NCBI RefSeq assembly: GCF_002277025.1
Contig: NZ_NIWD01000008.1
Span: 547,501 to 611,500, forward strand
From: Sphingopyxis sp. GW247-27LB
GTDB taxonomy: Bacteria > Pseudomonadota > Alphaproteobacteria > Sphingomonadales > Sphingomonadaceae
Direction of reading: 5' to 3'
DNA: 64,000 nt
The stretch's first letter is position 1; every line of letters begins with the position of its first letter. The translations under genes and the position numbers were made by a program. Below, one piece after another: positions 28,100 to 37,067 of the stretch. The notes beneath the pieces were generated by a model. It saw nothing but the letters and a program-made list of their open reading frames with translations. It made no database searches and was not told where the DNA came from.

Positions 28100-29191
28100 A
28101 TGGCCGACCTGTTCGACAATCCGCTGGGGCTCGACGGCTTCGAATTCGTCGAATTCTCGGCGCCCGAAAAGGGGCAGCTCGAGCCGGTGTTCGAACGCAT
28201 GGGCTTCACCCGCATCGCGCGCCACCGTTCGAAGCAGGTCGAACTCTGGCGCCAGGGCGACATCAACCTGATCGCCAATTACGAGCCGAAGTCGCCCGCC
28301 GCCTATTTCGCCGCCGAGCATGGTCCGTCGGCGTGCGGCATGGGCTGGCGCTGCCGCGACGCCGCGAAGGCCTATGCCGAGGCGATCGCGCGCGGCGCCG
28401 AACCGGTCGAGGTGCGCACCGGCCCGATGGAATTGCGCCTGCCCGCGATCCGCGGCATCGGCGGGTCGATCATCTATCTGATCGATCGTTATGGCGACGA
28501 CCTCAGCATCTACGACATCGATTTCGTCTATGAAGAGGGGGTCGACCGCCACCCGGTCGGCGCGGGGCTGAAGCTGATCGATCACCTGACGCACAATGTC
28601 TACGGCGGCCGCATGGCGCATTGGGCCGCCTTCTACGAGCGGATCGCGGGCTTCCGCGAGATCCGCTATTTCGACATCAAGGGCGAATATACCGGCCTGA
28701 CCTCGAAGGCGATGACCGCCCCCGACGGCAAGATCCGCATCCCGCTGAACGAGGAAGGCGCGGGCGGCGGCGGCCAGATCGAGGAATATCTGCGTGCGTA
28801 TAATGGCGAAGGCATCCAGCATATCGCCTTCGCCTGCGACGACCTCTACGCGTCGTGGGACAAGCTCAAGGCGCTCGGCAATCCCTTCGCGCCGTCGCCG
28901 CCCGAAACCTATTATGAGCTGCTCGCCGAGCGCCTGCCCGGGCATGGCGAGCCGGTCGAGGAACTGAAGTCGCGCGGCATCCTGCTCGACGGCTCGACCA
29001 CCGAGGGCGACCCGCGCCTCCTGCTCCAGATCTTCGGCCAGACGGTGATCGGCCCGGTCTTCTTCGAATTCATCCAGCGCAAGAAGGACGAAGGCTTCGG
29101 CGAGGGCAATTTCACCGCGCTCTTCAAGTCGATGGAACTCGACCAGATCCGCCGCGGCGCGCTGGAGGTCGAAAAGGAACCCGCCGAATGA
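28100..29191 (+). CDS. hppD: 4-hydroxyphenylpyruvate dioxygenase
   Basis: A 363-aa Fe(II) dioxygenase converting 4-hydroxyphenylpyruvate to homogentisate in tyrosine degradation. The three iron ligands are in place: His162 in [14 protein letters not shown], His241 in [12 protein letters not shown] and Glu323 in VFFEFIQRK. Length is normal for bacterial HPPD. I take the ATG at 28100, which follows gagggac. An in-frame ATG at 28076 lies inside the promoter palindrome and is unlikely. A VOC-family gene overlaps the stop by 4 bp. Homogentisate dioxygenase and later enzymes are not in this window. Confidence 0.96.
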   Translation: MADLFDNPLGLDGFEFVEFSAPEKGQLEPVFERMGFTRIARHRSKQVELWRQGDINLIANYEPKSPAAYFAAEHGPSACGMGWRCRDAAKAYAEAIARGAEPVEVRTGPMELRLPAIRGIGGSIIYLIDRYGDDLSIYDIDFVYEEGVDRHPVGAGLKLIDHLTHNVYGGRMAHWAAFYERIAGFREIRYFDIKGEYTGLTSKAMTAPDGKIRIPLNEEGAGGGGQIEEYLRAYNGEGIQHIAFACDDLYASWDKLKALGNPFAPSPPETYYELLAERLPGHGEPVEELKSRGILLDGSTTEGDPRLLLQIFGQTVIGPVFFEFIQRKKDEGFGEGNFTALFKSMELDQIRRGALEVEKEPAE

Positions 29192-29745
29192 CGAGCCCCA
29201 CCAAAAGCCCGGTCAAATTGGGCGGCGTCCACCACGCCGCCTATCGCTGCAAGGACGCGAAGGCGACGGTCGAGTGGTACGAGCGAATGCTCGGCATGAC
29301 CTACACCACCGCCTTCGCTGAGGATCATGTGCCCTCGACCGGCGAATATGACCCATACATGCACGTCTTCCTCGACGCGGGCGGCGGCAATATCCTCGCC
29401 TTTTTCGAGCTGCCGAACCAGCCCGACATGGGCCGCGACCAGAATACGCCGCAGTGGGTCCAGCATCTCGCCTTCAAGGTCGGCAGCTATGACGAGTTGG
29501 TCGCGGCGAAGGCGCATCTCGAGGCGAACGGCGTCGACGTGCTCGGCCCGACGCACCACGGCATCTTCAAGTCGATCTATTTCTTCGACCCCAACGGCCA
29601 CCGCGTCGAACTCGCCTGCGACATCGGTACCGACGAGCAATATGCCGAACTGCGCCGCGTCGCGCCGCTGATGCTCGACGAATGGAGCCGGACCAAGAAG
29701 GCGCCGCGCCACGCCGACTGGCTGCATGCGGCGGCGAACGAGTGA
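29188..29745 (+). CDS. VOC family protein downstream of hppD
   Basis: A 185-aa glyoxalase/dioxygenase-fold protein. The first His ligand is in [33 protein letters not shown] holds the second region, and [15 protein letters not shown] carries the terminal Glu. Its start overlaps the hppD stop (ATGA), so expression is coupled to tyrosine catabolism. It is longer than the 140-aa VOC protein in the gamma-glutamyl locus and unrelated in detail. A ring-cleavage or isomerase step is possible; the substrate is unknown. Confidence 0.88.
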   Translation: MTSPTKSPVKLGGVHHAAYRCKDAKATVEWYERMLGMTYTTAFAEDHVPSTGEYDPYMHVFLDAGGGNILAFFELPNQPDMGRDQNTPQWVQHLAFKVGSYDELVAAKAHLEANGVDVLGPTHHGIFKSIYFFDPNGHRVELACDIGTDEQYAELRRVAPLMLDEWSRTKKAPRHADWLHAAANE

Positions 29746-29752
29746 CCTTTTT

Positions 29753-29867
29753 CCCCTCCCGCAAGCGGGAGGGGCAGCGAGACTTACGAGCTTGCTCGTT
29801 AGTCGCAGCGGGGTGGGCCATAGCAACGGCGCTGCCCACCCCCGACCCCTCCCGCTTGCGGGAGGGG
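29753..29867. repeat. interspersed palindromic repeat, family A subtype I
   Basis: The element is bounded by cccctcccgcaagcgggagg and its complementary partner at 29846-29867. The interior reads gcagcgag...agtcgcagcggggtggg. It begins 8 bp behind a stop codon. Copies of the same interior occur at 41820-41941 and 43144-43267. Confidence 0.85.
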
Positions 29868-29890
29868 AGATCAGGCCGCTACCGCTGAGC

Positions 29891-30568
29891 CTACTTCCGG
29901 TCCAGCCCGATGCTCTCCAGCGTCGCGCCGCTGCATTTGTCGGCGGTCTTCTCGCCCCCGCCCGACAGCGCGCCGATGATCAGGAATCCGGCCACCACCG
30001 CGACGAGAAACCCGCCCGCGACCCAGGCGAGATATTTGTCGATGAATGCCTTGATCGGCGCTCCGAACAGCCGGAACAGGATGCCGACGAGCATGAAGGA
30101 GAAGGCCCTGCTGGCAAGGCTCGCCCACAGGAAGGTCCAGAAATTCATGTGGATGAAGCCGGCGGTGATCGTCAGCAGCTTGAACGGGATCGGCGTCGCG
30201 CCCTTCACCAGGATGATCTCGGCCCCATAGTCGCGGAGATAACAGGCTGCGGACGGAAAGGCGTCGGTCAGCCCGAGCACGCCGAGCAGCCACAGCCCGA
30301 CGCTCTCGTAAAGGAAATAGCCGATCGAATAGCCGAGCATTCCCCCCGCGACCGACGCGAGCGTGCAGATGAGGGCATAGCGCACCGCCTTCTTCGGATT
30401 GGCGAGGCACATCAGCCCGAGCATCGGGTGCGGCGGGATCGGGAAGAAGCTCGCCTCGACGAAAGAGACGAGCGCGAGCCAAAACTCGGCGTGCGGATGC
30501 GCCGATTTCTCCATGGTCCAGTTATAGAGCCGCTGGATCATGGACTTGTTGCGGGCGGTGGCGGTCAT
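29891..30568 (-). CDS. YqaA/DedA-like (SNARE-associated family) membrane protein
   Basis: A 225-aa inner-membrane protein of the YqaA branch of the DedA/VTT superfamily. Features include SFVEASFFPIPPHPML with the family's membrane-embedded acidic/proline motif, GGMLGYSIGYFLYES, and the loop GAEIILVKGATPIPFKLLTI with the conserved GxxxxxxKGxTPIP pattern. Four or five membrane segments are evident, including one near the C-terminus. DedA relatives act in lipid scrambling and envelope homeostasis; the specific role of YqaA is unknown. It stands alone between repeat A1 and purH. Confidence 0.9.
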   Translation of the reverse strand: MTATARNKSMIQRLYNWTMEKSAHPHAEFWLALVSFVEASFFPIPPHPMLGLMCLANPKKAVRYALICTLASVAGGMLGYSIGYFLYESVGLWLLGVLGLTDAFPSAACYLRDYGAEIILVKGATPIPFKLLTITAGFIHMNFWTFLWASLASRAFSFMLVGILFRLFGAPIKAFIDKYLAWVAGGFLVAVVAGFLIIGALSGGGEKTADKCSGATLESIGLDRK

Positions 30569-30639
30569 GCTGGTCCTTGGTTGGGGGTCAGGATGACCAC
30601 GGCTTTCCTATGCCGTTCGTATGGGGCGAAGTCGATAAT

Positions 30640-30664
30640 AAAGCCCCTCCTCTGAAGAGGAGGG
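30640..30664 (-). terminator. probable intrinsic terminator of purH
   Basis: On the minus strand, 11 bp behind the purH stop, a perfect 9-bp stem (ccctcctct / agaggaggg) with a 2-bp spacer is followed by gctttattat. The T-tract is short, so termination efficiency is uncertain. Confidence 0.55.
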
Positions 30665-30675
30665 AATGAAAGGCA

Positions 30676-32268
30676 TCAATGCCGGAAATGCCGCATCCCG
30701 GTGAACACCATCGCCAGCCCCGCTTCGTTCGCTGCCGCGATCACCTCGTCGTCGCGGATCGAGCCGCCGGGCTGGATCACGCAGGTCGCGCCCGCTTCGG
30801 CGGCGGCGAGCAGGCCGTCGGCGAAGGGGAAGAAGGCGTCGCTCGCCACCGCGCTGCCGACGGTGCGCGGCTGCGCCCAGCCCGCGGCCTCGGCCGCCTC
30901 GCGCGCGCGGACGGCGGCGATGCGCGACGAATCGCGGCGATTCATCTGCCCCGCACCGATGCCCGCGGTCGCGCCGCCTTTGGCATAGACGATCGCGTTC
31001 GACTTCACATGCTTGGCGACGGTCCAGGCGAAGAGCGCGTCGGCGAGTTCTTCATCGCTCGGCGCGCGCGTGGTGACGACCTTGAGGTCGTCCCTGGTGA
31101 TCCGGCCATTGTCGCGGTTCTGCGCGAGCCAGCCGCCGGTGATCGTCTTCATGACCAGCCCGCCGCGAACCGGATCGGGCAGTTCGCCGGTGAGCAGCAG
31201 GCGAAGATTCTTCTTCTTCGCGAAGACCGCGCGCGCGTCGGCGTCGGCGTCGGGGGCGACGACGACCTCGGTAAAGATGCTCGCGATCGCCTCGGCGGTC
31301 GCGCCGTCGAGCGGCCGGTTGAGCGCGACGATGCCGCCGAAGGCCGACACGCTGTCGCAGGCGAGCGCTTCGTTCCAAGCCTCGGTCAGGCTCGCGGCGG
31401 TCGCGACGCCGCACGGATTGGCGTGCTTGACGATCACGCAGGTCGGATCGGCCTCGCGGAATTCGGCGACGAGTTCGAGCGCGGCGTCGGCGTCGTTGAT
31501 ATTATTGTAGCTGAGCTCCTTGCCCTGAACCTGCTCGGCCTGGGCGATGCCGCGCGCCGCGGGGCCGGCGGGAAGGTAGAGTGCCGCCTTCTGGTGCGGA
31601 TTCTCGCCATAGCGCAGCTCGGCCGACAGTTTCGCGGTCAGCGGCAGCGTGTCGGGGAAGAGCTTGCCCTGGTCGGCGAAGGCGAACCAGCTTGCGATCA
31701 TCCCGTCATAGGTCGCGGTGTGCGCGAAGGCGGTCGCGGCGAGGCGCTTGCGCAGCGCGAAGCTGGTCGCCCCGCTGTTGGCGTCCATCTCTTCGATCAG
31801 TGCGGCGTAGTCTTCCGGCTCGGTGACGATGCCGACGAACGCGTGGTTCTTCGCCGCCGAACGCACCATCGCGGGGCCGCCGATGTCGATATTCTCGATG
31901 ATGTCGTCGCGCGGCGCGCCCTTGGCGACGGTCGCGGCGAAGGGGTAGAGGTTGACGACGACGAGGTCGATCGCGCCGATGCCGTGCGCGTCCATCGCCG
32001 CGACATGCGCGGTGTCGTCGCGCACCGCGAGAATGCCGCCATGGACCGTCGGGTGAAGCGTCTTGACGCGGCCGTCCATCATCTCGGGAAAGCCGGTGAG
32101 GTCGGCGACGTCGAGCACCGTATGGCCCGCTTCGCGCAGCGCCTTCGCGGTGCCGCCGGTCGACACGAGCTCCACCCCGTGGCGAACGAGCGCGGCGGCG
32201 AGGTCGGCGAGGCCCGCCTTGTCGCTGACGGACAGGAGCGCACGGCGGACGGGAACGAGATCGGTCAT
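30676..32268 (-). CDS. purH: bifunctional AICAR transformylase / IMP cyclohydrolase
   Basis: A 530-aa enzyme for the last two steps of IMP synthesis. The N-terminal IMP cyclohydrolase domain begins [17 protein letters not shown], with [16 protein letters not shown] and [15 protein letters not shown]. The transformylase half carries the Lys-His catalytic pair in [13 protein letters not shown] and ends GMRHFRH. Size matches the family (about 530). I use the ATG at 32268; the reading frame stays open upstream through a repeat but that part is not protein-like. The gene follows a heparinase-like gene and rpe on the same strand, an order often seen in alphaproteobacteria. Confidence 0.97.
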   Translation of the reverse strand: MTDLVPVRRALLSVSDKAGLADLAAALVRHGVELVSTGGTAKALREAGHTVLDVADLTGFPEMMDGRVKTLHPTVHGGILAVRDDTAHVAAMDAHGIGAIDLVVVNLYPFAATVAKGAPRDDIIENIDIGGPAMVRSAAKNHAFVGIVTEPEDYAALIEEMDANSGATSFALRKRLAATAFAHTATYDGMIASWFAFADQGKLFPDTLPLTAKLSAELRYGENPHQKAALYLPAGPAARGIAQAEQVQGKELSYNNINDADAALELVAEFREADPTCVIVKHANPCGVATAASLTEAWNEALACDSVSAFGGIVALNRPLDGATAEAIASIFTEVVVAPDADADARAVFAKKKNLRLLLTGELPDPVRGGLVMKTITGGWLAQNRDNGRITRDDLKVVTTRAPSDEELADALFAWTVAKHVKSNAIVYAKGGATAGIGAGQMNRRDSSRIAAVRAREAAEAAGWAQPRTVGSAVASDAFFPFADGLLAAAEAGATCVIQPGGSIRDDEVIAAANEAGLAMVFTGMRHFRH

Positions 32269-32433
32269 GGGGAGGAAGCCTCGGCTGGCGGTGAAAGGAG
32301 TCGCCGCCGCCCTAGGCCGGTGATCGCCGTTGGGCAAGGTTTTGGAAGGGTCGCCGGGGCGCGCGGAGCAGGAAATTCGCGCAGGGACGCAGAGAGGAAA
32401 AGCAAGGTTCATGCGATGGCGTTTCATTCCATC

Positions 32434-32535
32434 GTCACCCTGAACTTGTTTCAGGGTCCATGGTCTGCCCGCGAATATGGCGCCCCGCTTTACGAGAGCG
32501 CGGGCCATGGATGCTGAAACAAGTTCAGCATGACG
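32434..32535. repeat. interspersed palindromic repeat, family B, copy 1
   Basis: The left part gtcaccctgaacttgtttca...ccatgg is matched in inverted form by ccatgg...tgaaacaagttcagcatgac about 50 bp later. The same unit, with a different centre, is at 40361-40463. Here it occupies the 302-bp gap between the heparinase-like gene and purH; the rest of that gap holds nothing I can name. Confidence 0.85.
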
Positions 32536-32570
32536 AGGAAAGAGAGAGGACGGCGATTCGCTCGAACGTG

Positions 32571-34322
32571 TCAGCCGATATGCTTGAAGATCCAGCCGAT
32601 GCTGGCGCCGCCCGCCGGCGCGATGCTGGTGACGACGAGCTGTTCGGTCGGGTGCGGTCGGCCCTCACCGTCGACCCACAGGCTTTCCTCGACCGCGAGC
32701 CGGCCTTCGGAGGTGCGGAACTGCCACAGCGGCCCGCCCGCGATGCGCAGCAGCCCGCCCAATCCGTCGGCGGTCAGGCTCGCCGAAATATGGGGTCCGA
32801 GGTGAAAGCGCAGCGCGAAGCCCTTGTCGCCCTTGCGGCGGGTGCGCGGGGCGGGGAGCAGCATGTCCTCGCCGCGCAGTTCGCGCCCGTTGGGCGACAG
32901 GATGAGGAGGCGGCGGTGGATCAGCCCGTGGCGGCGCGCATAGCCGTCGTGACTCATCTCGAGCCTGCTGCCCTGCGTCGTCTCGCGCCGGTCGAGCTCG
33001 ACCTCGGTCACGCCCTTGCCGAGCGAGCCGTTGGCGAGGATCGCGGTCGAATTGCTGTCGGCGACGATCAGGGTCGAGTGGGCGGCGGTGGTGCGCAGCC
33101 CGCGCGCGAGGTCGGCGGGGATCGTCGCGCCGGTCAGCGCGGCGCCGCCGCAATTGACGACGATACGCTCGTCGCCGTCCGACAACTCGAAGGCGAGGGT
33201 GGAGGCGCAGCCGGCCTCGGTCACGCGGGCGATCGGCGGCGGGGCGGCGTCGGCGAGGACGACGACCTTGTTCCCGACAAGGCGCTGATAGCCCCAGTCG
33301 CGCGCCTGCTTGAGCGGGCGGGTGCGTACGCCGCTCGCCTGCACGATTGCCTGGATCTGCGCGGCGGGGGTCGCGCCGCTGCCCTGCCAGCTTCCCATGC
33401 CGCCGTCGCTGTGGGTGAGGCCGAGCAGCGCGGGGACGGCGCGCGCGAGCACCTCCTGCACGAAGGGAGGCACCGCGATCCGGCGCATGTCGTAGATGCG
33501 CGCGAGCATCGACAGCGCCATGATCGCGTCCTGCTGCGCCTGCGGCGATCGCGAGATGGTGCCGCCGTCGGCGTAGAAGCTGGTTTCGAGCACCTTGCGC
33601 AGCCCCGCCTCGCCGAAGATCTGCCGCGGCTCGCCGCCGGGCATGAGGAGCGAGGCGGCGACGATGCCGACCCAGGCGACGAGTTGGCCGACGCCGGGGC
33701 GCGTCTTGTCGGCGATGCGATCGAGGTGGCGCGCGGTGCGCGCGAGATGGTTGAGTACCGCCGAGCGATAGATGAGGTCGCTCGACGAGAGGATCAGCGG
33801 TGCATGGCTCGCCCAGAACAGGATGCGCCAGCCGCTGTTCTCGGCGCTCCACGCGGGTTCGCTGACCGTCTCGCCGTGCGCGGCGAGCCACTGGCGGACG
33901 AGCGGCTCGGCGATCGGCGCGGTCTCGGCGCGAGTGCCGGCGGCGGCGAGATCGCGCAGCCAGGCGAAGCTGTGGAGATAGTCGGCGAAGGCCGGCGCGA
34001 CGGCGAGCGCCGCGAAATCGAGTTCGGCGAGCGGTTGCTTGAGGCCGCGGTGGAGGAAATGGCCGGCGCGGATCGCGGTCCCCGCGCGCGCGTCGCCGGG
34101 CACCGGGTCCTCGGGCACGCCGAGCAGCTTGAGCGGAAAGCGGCCCTTGAGGCGGAAGGCGTGCAGCGGCGTGCGCCAGGTCAGCCGGGTGATATGGTTG
34201 GCGATACGGTCGCCGAGCGAGAGGCCCTTGTCGGCGGGCAGGCGGATCAACCGCTTGCCCGGCTCGATCGTGTCGTCGAGCGTCGCGGGGGTGTCGTCGG
34301 GTTCGTCGGTGGCGCCGGTCAA
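32571..34322 (-). CDS. heparinase II/III family protein
   Basis: A 583-aa protein of the alphaproteobacterial heparinase II/III group found beside purH and rpe. The N-terminal half is the helical (alpha/alpha) domain ([33 protein letters not shown]). The C-terminal half is the beta-sandwich domain ([30 protein letters not shown]). No signal peptide is apparent, unlike true secreted heparinases. The enzymatic role of this subgroup is not established. It lies 17 bp behind rpe, so the two are probably co-transcribed. Confidence 0.88.
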   Translation of the reverse strand: MTGATDEPDDTPATLDDTIEPGKRLIRLPADKGLSLGDRIANHITRLTWRTPLHAFRLKGRFPLKLLGVPEDPVPGDARAGTAIRAGHFLHRGLKQPLAELDFAALAVAPAFADYLHSFAWLRDLAAAGTRAETAPIAEPLVRQWLAAHGETVSEPAWSAENSGWRILFWASHAPLILSSSDLIYRSAVLNHLARTARHLDRIADKTRPGVGQLVAWVGIVAASLLMPGGEPRQIFGEAGLRKVLETSFYADGGTISRSPQAQQDAIMALSMLARIYDMRRIAVPPFVQEVLARAVPALLGLTHSDGGMGSWQGSGATPAAQIQAIVQASGVRTRPLKQARDWGYQRLVGNKVVVLADAAPPPIARVTEAGCASTLAFELSDGDERIVVNCGGAALTGATIPADLARGLRTTAAHSTLIVADSNSTAILANGSLGKGVTEVELDRRETTQGSRLEMSHDGYARRHGLIHRRLLILSPNGRELRGEDMLLPAPRTRRKGDKGFALRFHLGPHISASLTADGLGGLLRIAGGPLWQFRTSEGRLAVEESLWVDGEGRPHPTEQLVVTSIAPAGGASIGWIFKHIG

Positions 34323-34339
34323 CGCTTTCCCTCCACCCG

Positions 34340-35014
34340 TCAGGCGCCGCGCAGCCGCCGGATATTATCCGCGTAGGCCTCCGCGCCGCCCTTGAAGGTC
34401 GCAGTGCCGGCGACGAGGACGTCGGCGCCCGCCGCGATCGCCTGCGGCGCGGTGGCGGCGTCGATGCCGCCGTCGACCTCCAGCCTGATGTCGCGGCCCG
34501 ACTTGTCGATCATCTTGCGCACGGCCTCGATCTTGCGGAGCTGGCTCGTAATGAAGCTCTGGCCCCCGAAGCCGGGATTGACGCTCATCACGAGGACGAG
34601 GTCGATGTCGTCGATCAGATAGTCGAGCATCTTCGCGGGCGTCCCGGGGTTGAGCGACACCCCCGCCTGCTTGCCGAGCGACTTGATGTGCTGGACGGTG
34701 CGGTGGATGTGCGGCCCCGCCTCGGGATGGACGGTGATGATGTCGGCGCCCGCCGCGGTGAAGGCGTCGAGGAAATGGTCGACCGGCGAGATCATCAGAT
34801 GGACGTCGAAGGGCAGTTTCGAGTGCGGACGCAGCGCCTTCACCACCATCGGGCCGATCGTCAGATTGGGGACATAATGGCCGTCCATGACGTCGATATG
34901 GACCCAGTCGGCGCCCGCTTCCTCTATGGCGCGCACCTCTTCGCCCAGCCGCGCGAAATCGGCGCTGAGGATCGAGGGGGCAATGCGGACGGGGACGGGG
35001 CTATCGGCGGTCAT
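34340..35014 (-). CDS. rpe: ribulose-phosphate 3-epimerase
   Basis: A 224-aa TIM-barrel enzyme interconverting ribulose-5-phosphate and xylulose-5-phosphate. The signature blocks are present: [16 protein letters not shown] at the N-terminus, [19 protein letters not shown] with metal-binding His and Asp, [24 protein letters not shown] and LEVDGGI. Length is standard. It is followed after 17 bp by the heparinase-like gene and is the first gene of that run as seen here. Confidence 0.97.
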   Translation of the reverse strand: MTADSPVPVRIAPSILSADFARLGEEVRAIEEAGADWVHIDVMDGHYVPNLTIGPMVVKALRPHSKLPFDVHLMISPVDHFLDAFTAAGADIITVHPEAGPHIHRTVQHIKSLGKQAGVSLNPGTPAKMLDYLIDDIDLVLVMSVNPGFGGQSFITSQLRKIEAVRKMIDKSGRDIRLEVDGGIDAATAPQAIAAGADVLVAGTATFKGGAEAYADNIRRLRGA

Positions 35015-35111
35015 GAGGACCGGCCTTAACCATCAAGCGAGGGGTGGGCAAGGTGTCGCCCGCGCGGGCGCGCCGGGTATCCCGAATATTCCGTCCACTG
35101 ACGGCGGGCGG

Positions 35112-35402
35112 TTATTTCCGTCGCCCGTTTCGCGGCCGCTTTTCTTCGGCGCGGCCGCCCGAGCGCCAGTGCCAGCCGCCTTCGGTTCGGGCGCGGTAGA
35201 GCGGCATCGGCGCGATCGCCGCGAGGATGACGAGGGTCACCGTCACCACCGGATGGCCGCGCAGCAGCGCGGTCACGCCCGCGATCAGCGCGAGATGCGC
35301 CGCGAGCATCGCCCAGCCCTGCCAGGCGATCGGCAGGCCGGCGCCATAGCCGTGGTTCTTGGCCCGGAACCACGGGCGATCGTCGAGGAAGAGGTGCAGC
35401 AT
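35112..35402 (-). CDS. small membrane protein of the SPFH cassette
   Basis: A 96-aa protein with two or three hydrophobic stretches (GWAMLAAHLALIAGVTALL and VVTVTLVILAAIAPMPLY) and a basic tail. Family not recognised. The ATG at 35402 overlaps the stop of the ribbon-helix-helix gene (TGATG). A GTG one codon earlier is also possible. Third gene of a compact SPFH / RHH / membrane cassette, so it probably works at the membrane with the SPFH protein. Confidence 0.75.
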   Translation of the reverse strand: MLHLFLDDRPWFRAKNHGYGAGLPIAWQGWAMLAAHLALIAGVTALLRGHPVVTVTLVILAAIAPMPLYRARTEGGWHWRSGGRAEEKRPRNGRRK

Positions 35403-35608
35403 CACGCATTCTCCTTGTTGGGTGGCCGTCCGCGTTTCGGCGGTGCCGGGGGTTTCACCGTCACCCCGCGCCGCGCCAGCGCCTCGCGCAGCAGCACCTC
35501 GATCTGGGCATTGGCGCTGCGCAGGTCGGCCGCCGCCGCGCGCTCGATCGCCGCATAGAGCGCGGGATCGAGGCGGAGGGCGAAGGCTTTCCTGGATGGT
35601 ACGGACAT
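35402..35608 (-). CDS. ribbon-helix-helix DNA-binding protein (HicB/Arc-like)
   Basis: A 68-aa protein with a single ribbon-helix-helix fold: the strand FALRLDPALYAAIERAAAAD is followed by a helix NAQIEVLLREALARRG and a basic Pro-rich tail. Such proteins bind palindromic operators as dimers and are often annotated as antitoxins. No toxin gene is adjacent; its partners are the SPFH gene 19 bp upstream and a small membrane protein downstream. The AT-rich 28-bp palindrome at 36544-36571, just ahead of the SPFH gene, is a natural candidate for its binding site. Confidence 0.85.
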   Translation of the reverse strand: MSVPSRKAFALRLDPALYAAIERAAAADLRSANAQIEVLLREALARRGVTVKPPAPPKRGRPPNKENA

Positions 35609-35627
35609 GGTTCGGCCTTGCGGGCGC

Positions 35628-36533
35628 TCAGTAGAGCGAGCCCGTGTTCACCACCGGTTGCGTGTCGCGCTCGCCGCACAGCACGACCATCAGGTTCGAC
35701 ACCATCGCCGCCTTGCGCTCGTCGTCCAGCTCGACAACGTTCTTCTCCGACAGATGGGTCAGCGCCATCTCGACCATTGTCACCGCGCCCTCGACCAGCT
35801 TCTTGCGCGCCGCGATCACCGCCTCGGCCTGCTGGCGACGGAGCATCGCGCCGGCGATCTCCTGCGCATAGGCGAGGTGGGTGAGGCCGCATTCGTCGAC
35901 GGTGATCCCGGCGACCGCGAGCCGCTCGATCAACGCCTTGCGCAATTCCCCGCCGACCTCGTCATGATTGCCGCGCAGCGTGATTTCCTGATGCTCGATA
36001 TCGTCATAGGGATAGCGCGAGCCGATCGAGCGCACCGCGGCCTCGATCTGCGCGAGGACGAATTCCTTGTAATCGTCGACGTCGAACAGCGCCTGCGCGG
36101 TGTCGGTGACGCGCCACACGACCTGCGCCGCCATCTCGATCGGGTTGCCGCGCAGGTCGTTGACCTTGATCTTGTCCGAAATGATGTTGTTCGCGCGCAC
36201 CGCGATCTTCTTGCGGCTGAGCCACGGCAGCACCCAGCGCAGCCCGGTCTCGCGGTCGGTGCCCTTGTAGCTGCCGAAGAGCTGGATCGCCGCCGCCTCG
36301 TTGGGGTTGATGAGGTAGAAGCCGCAGAGGATCAGCGTGCCGACGACCGCGGAGATAACCACGACCACCCACTTCCACGCGACCTGGACTTCCGCGGTGC
36401 CGTTGCTGATGCCCGCCCATAGCGCGAGCGCGAGCAGGACGAGCCAGACGAACAGCATGAGATAGCCGCTCGCGGTCGCCGCGCGCACCTCGCGCGTCGG
36501 GTTCAGCGCGGCCGTTGCAATCGAATCATTCAT
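35628..36533 (-). CDS. SPFH (stomatin/prohibitin/flotillin) domain membrane protein
   Basis: A 301-aa protein with two N-terminal membrane segments ([19 protein letters not shown] and [19 protein letters not shown]). An SPFH domain follows ([20 protein letters not shown], then [20 protein letters not shown]), with an alpha-helical Ala/Glu-rich stretch ([20 protein letters not shown]) that typically mediates oligomerisation. SPFH proteins form membrane microdomain scaffolds or regulate proteases. The start at 36533 follows ggagg. An AT-rich palindrome with a ttgacc -35-like hexamer behind it lies immediately upstream, so the cassette is likely autoregulated by the RHH protein. Confidence 0.92.
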   Translation of the reverse strand: MNDSIATAALNPTREVRAATASGYLMLFVWLVLLALALWAGISNGTAEVQVAWKWVVVVISAVVGTLILCGFYLINPNEAAAIQLFGSYKGTDRETGLRWVLPWLSRKKIAVRANNIISDKIKVNDLRGNPIEMAAQVVWRVTDTAQALFDVDDYKEFVLAQIEAAVRSIGSRYPYDDIEHQEITLRGNHDEVGGELRKALIERLAVAGITVDECGLTHLAYAQEIAGAMLRRQQAEAVIAARKKLVEGAVTMVEMALTHLSEKNVVELDDERKAAMVSNLMVVLCGERDTQPVVNTGSLY

Positions 36534-36543
36534 GACGCCCTCC

Positions 36544-36571
36544 GATATAAATATGATATCATCTTTATATC
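36544..36571. promoter_or_regulatory. 28-bp AT-rich palindrome ahead of the SPFH gene
   Basis: Outer arms gatataaa and tttatatc enclose the 10-bp palindrome atgatatcat, with only one mismatched pair overall. It starts 11 bp upstream of the SPFH ATG. On the minus strand ttgacc (36584-36589) could be the -35 element and the palindrome would cover the -10 position, so it is probably a repressor operator. Confidence 0.7.
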
Positions 36572-36635
36572 GAATGCGACGGCGGTCAAGCCCCTATTCA
36601 TCCGCGGGCAAGGTTGGCGCCTCCACAATCGGCGC

Positions 36636-37004
36636 ATGATCCGTCCGCTGATCCTCGCGCTTTCCTTGTCGCTCACCGCAACCGGTTCCGCGCTGGCGAC
36701 CGAACCCGCGTCCGCCCCGGCCGAGGGGCGGGCGGTCGTGCATCGGCTGACGCCCGAGCAGATGGAGGCCGAGGCCGAAGCCGCTGCACGCGCCAACGGG
36801 CGGCACGAAGATCGCGCCTCGGGGCTGGAAACCGACAGCCGTCCCCGCATCACCCAGCATGGGACGATTGGCGCGTGGGTCGATTCGAACGGCGGCAACG
36901 GCATCGGCGGGACGAGCGTCACCCAGTTCGGCGACAATGCGACGCTGGTGATATCGGGCGCGCGCGAAGATTATGGTCACGTCAAACGCCGCTGGCGGCG
37001 CTAG
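36636..37004 (+). CDS. small secreted protein of unknown function
   Basis: A 122-aa protein with a clear signal peptide (MIRPLILALSLSLTATGSALA). The mature part has a helical acidic stretch (LTPEQMEAEAEAAARANG) and a short Asn/Gly-rich segment (GGNGIGGTSVTQFGDNATLV), and ends in a basic tail. I do not recognise the family. It is divergent from the SPFH cassette and stands alone, ending in a hairpin at 37030. The periplasm or cell surface is the likely location. Confidence 0.75.
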   Translation: MIRPLILALSLSLTATGSALATEPASAPAEGRAVVHRLTPEQMEAEAEAAARANGRHEDRASGLETDSRPRITQHGTIGAWVDSNGGNGIGGTSVTQFGDNATLVISGAREDYGHVKRRWRR

Positions 37005-37029
37005 CACCGCCTGACTTGCCCCGCTCGGC

Positions 37030-37063
37030 GGCGGCGCCCGAAATGGTCGCCGCCACCCTTTAT
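37030..37063 (+). terminator. possible terminator behind the small secreted protein gene
   Basis: A 7-bp stem ggcggcg / cgccgcc with an 11-nt loop is followed by acccttta and ttt. It sits between two convergent genes. The T-tract is weak. Confidence 0.4.
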
Positions 37064-37067
37064 TTCC

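Noticed and set aside
29753..29867. Paired repeats as a CRISPR array
   Set aside because: Only two inverted hairpins per element, no regular direct repeats with spacers, and no cas genes anywhere in the window.
35402..35608. Toxin-antitoxin module for the ribbon-helix-helix protein
   Set aside because: No toxin-like gene is adjacent; its neighbours are an SPFH protein and a small membrane protein, so I call it a DNA-binding protein only.
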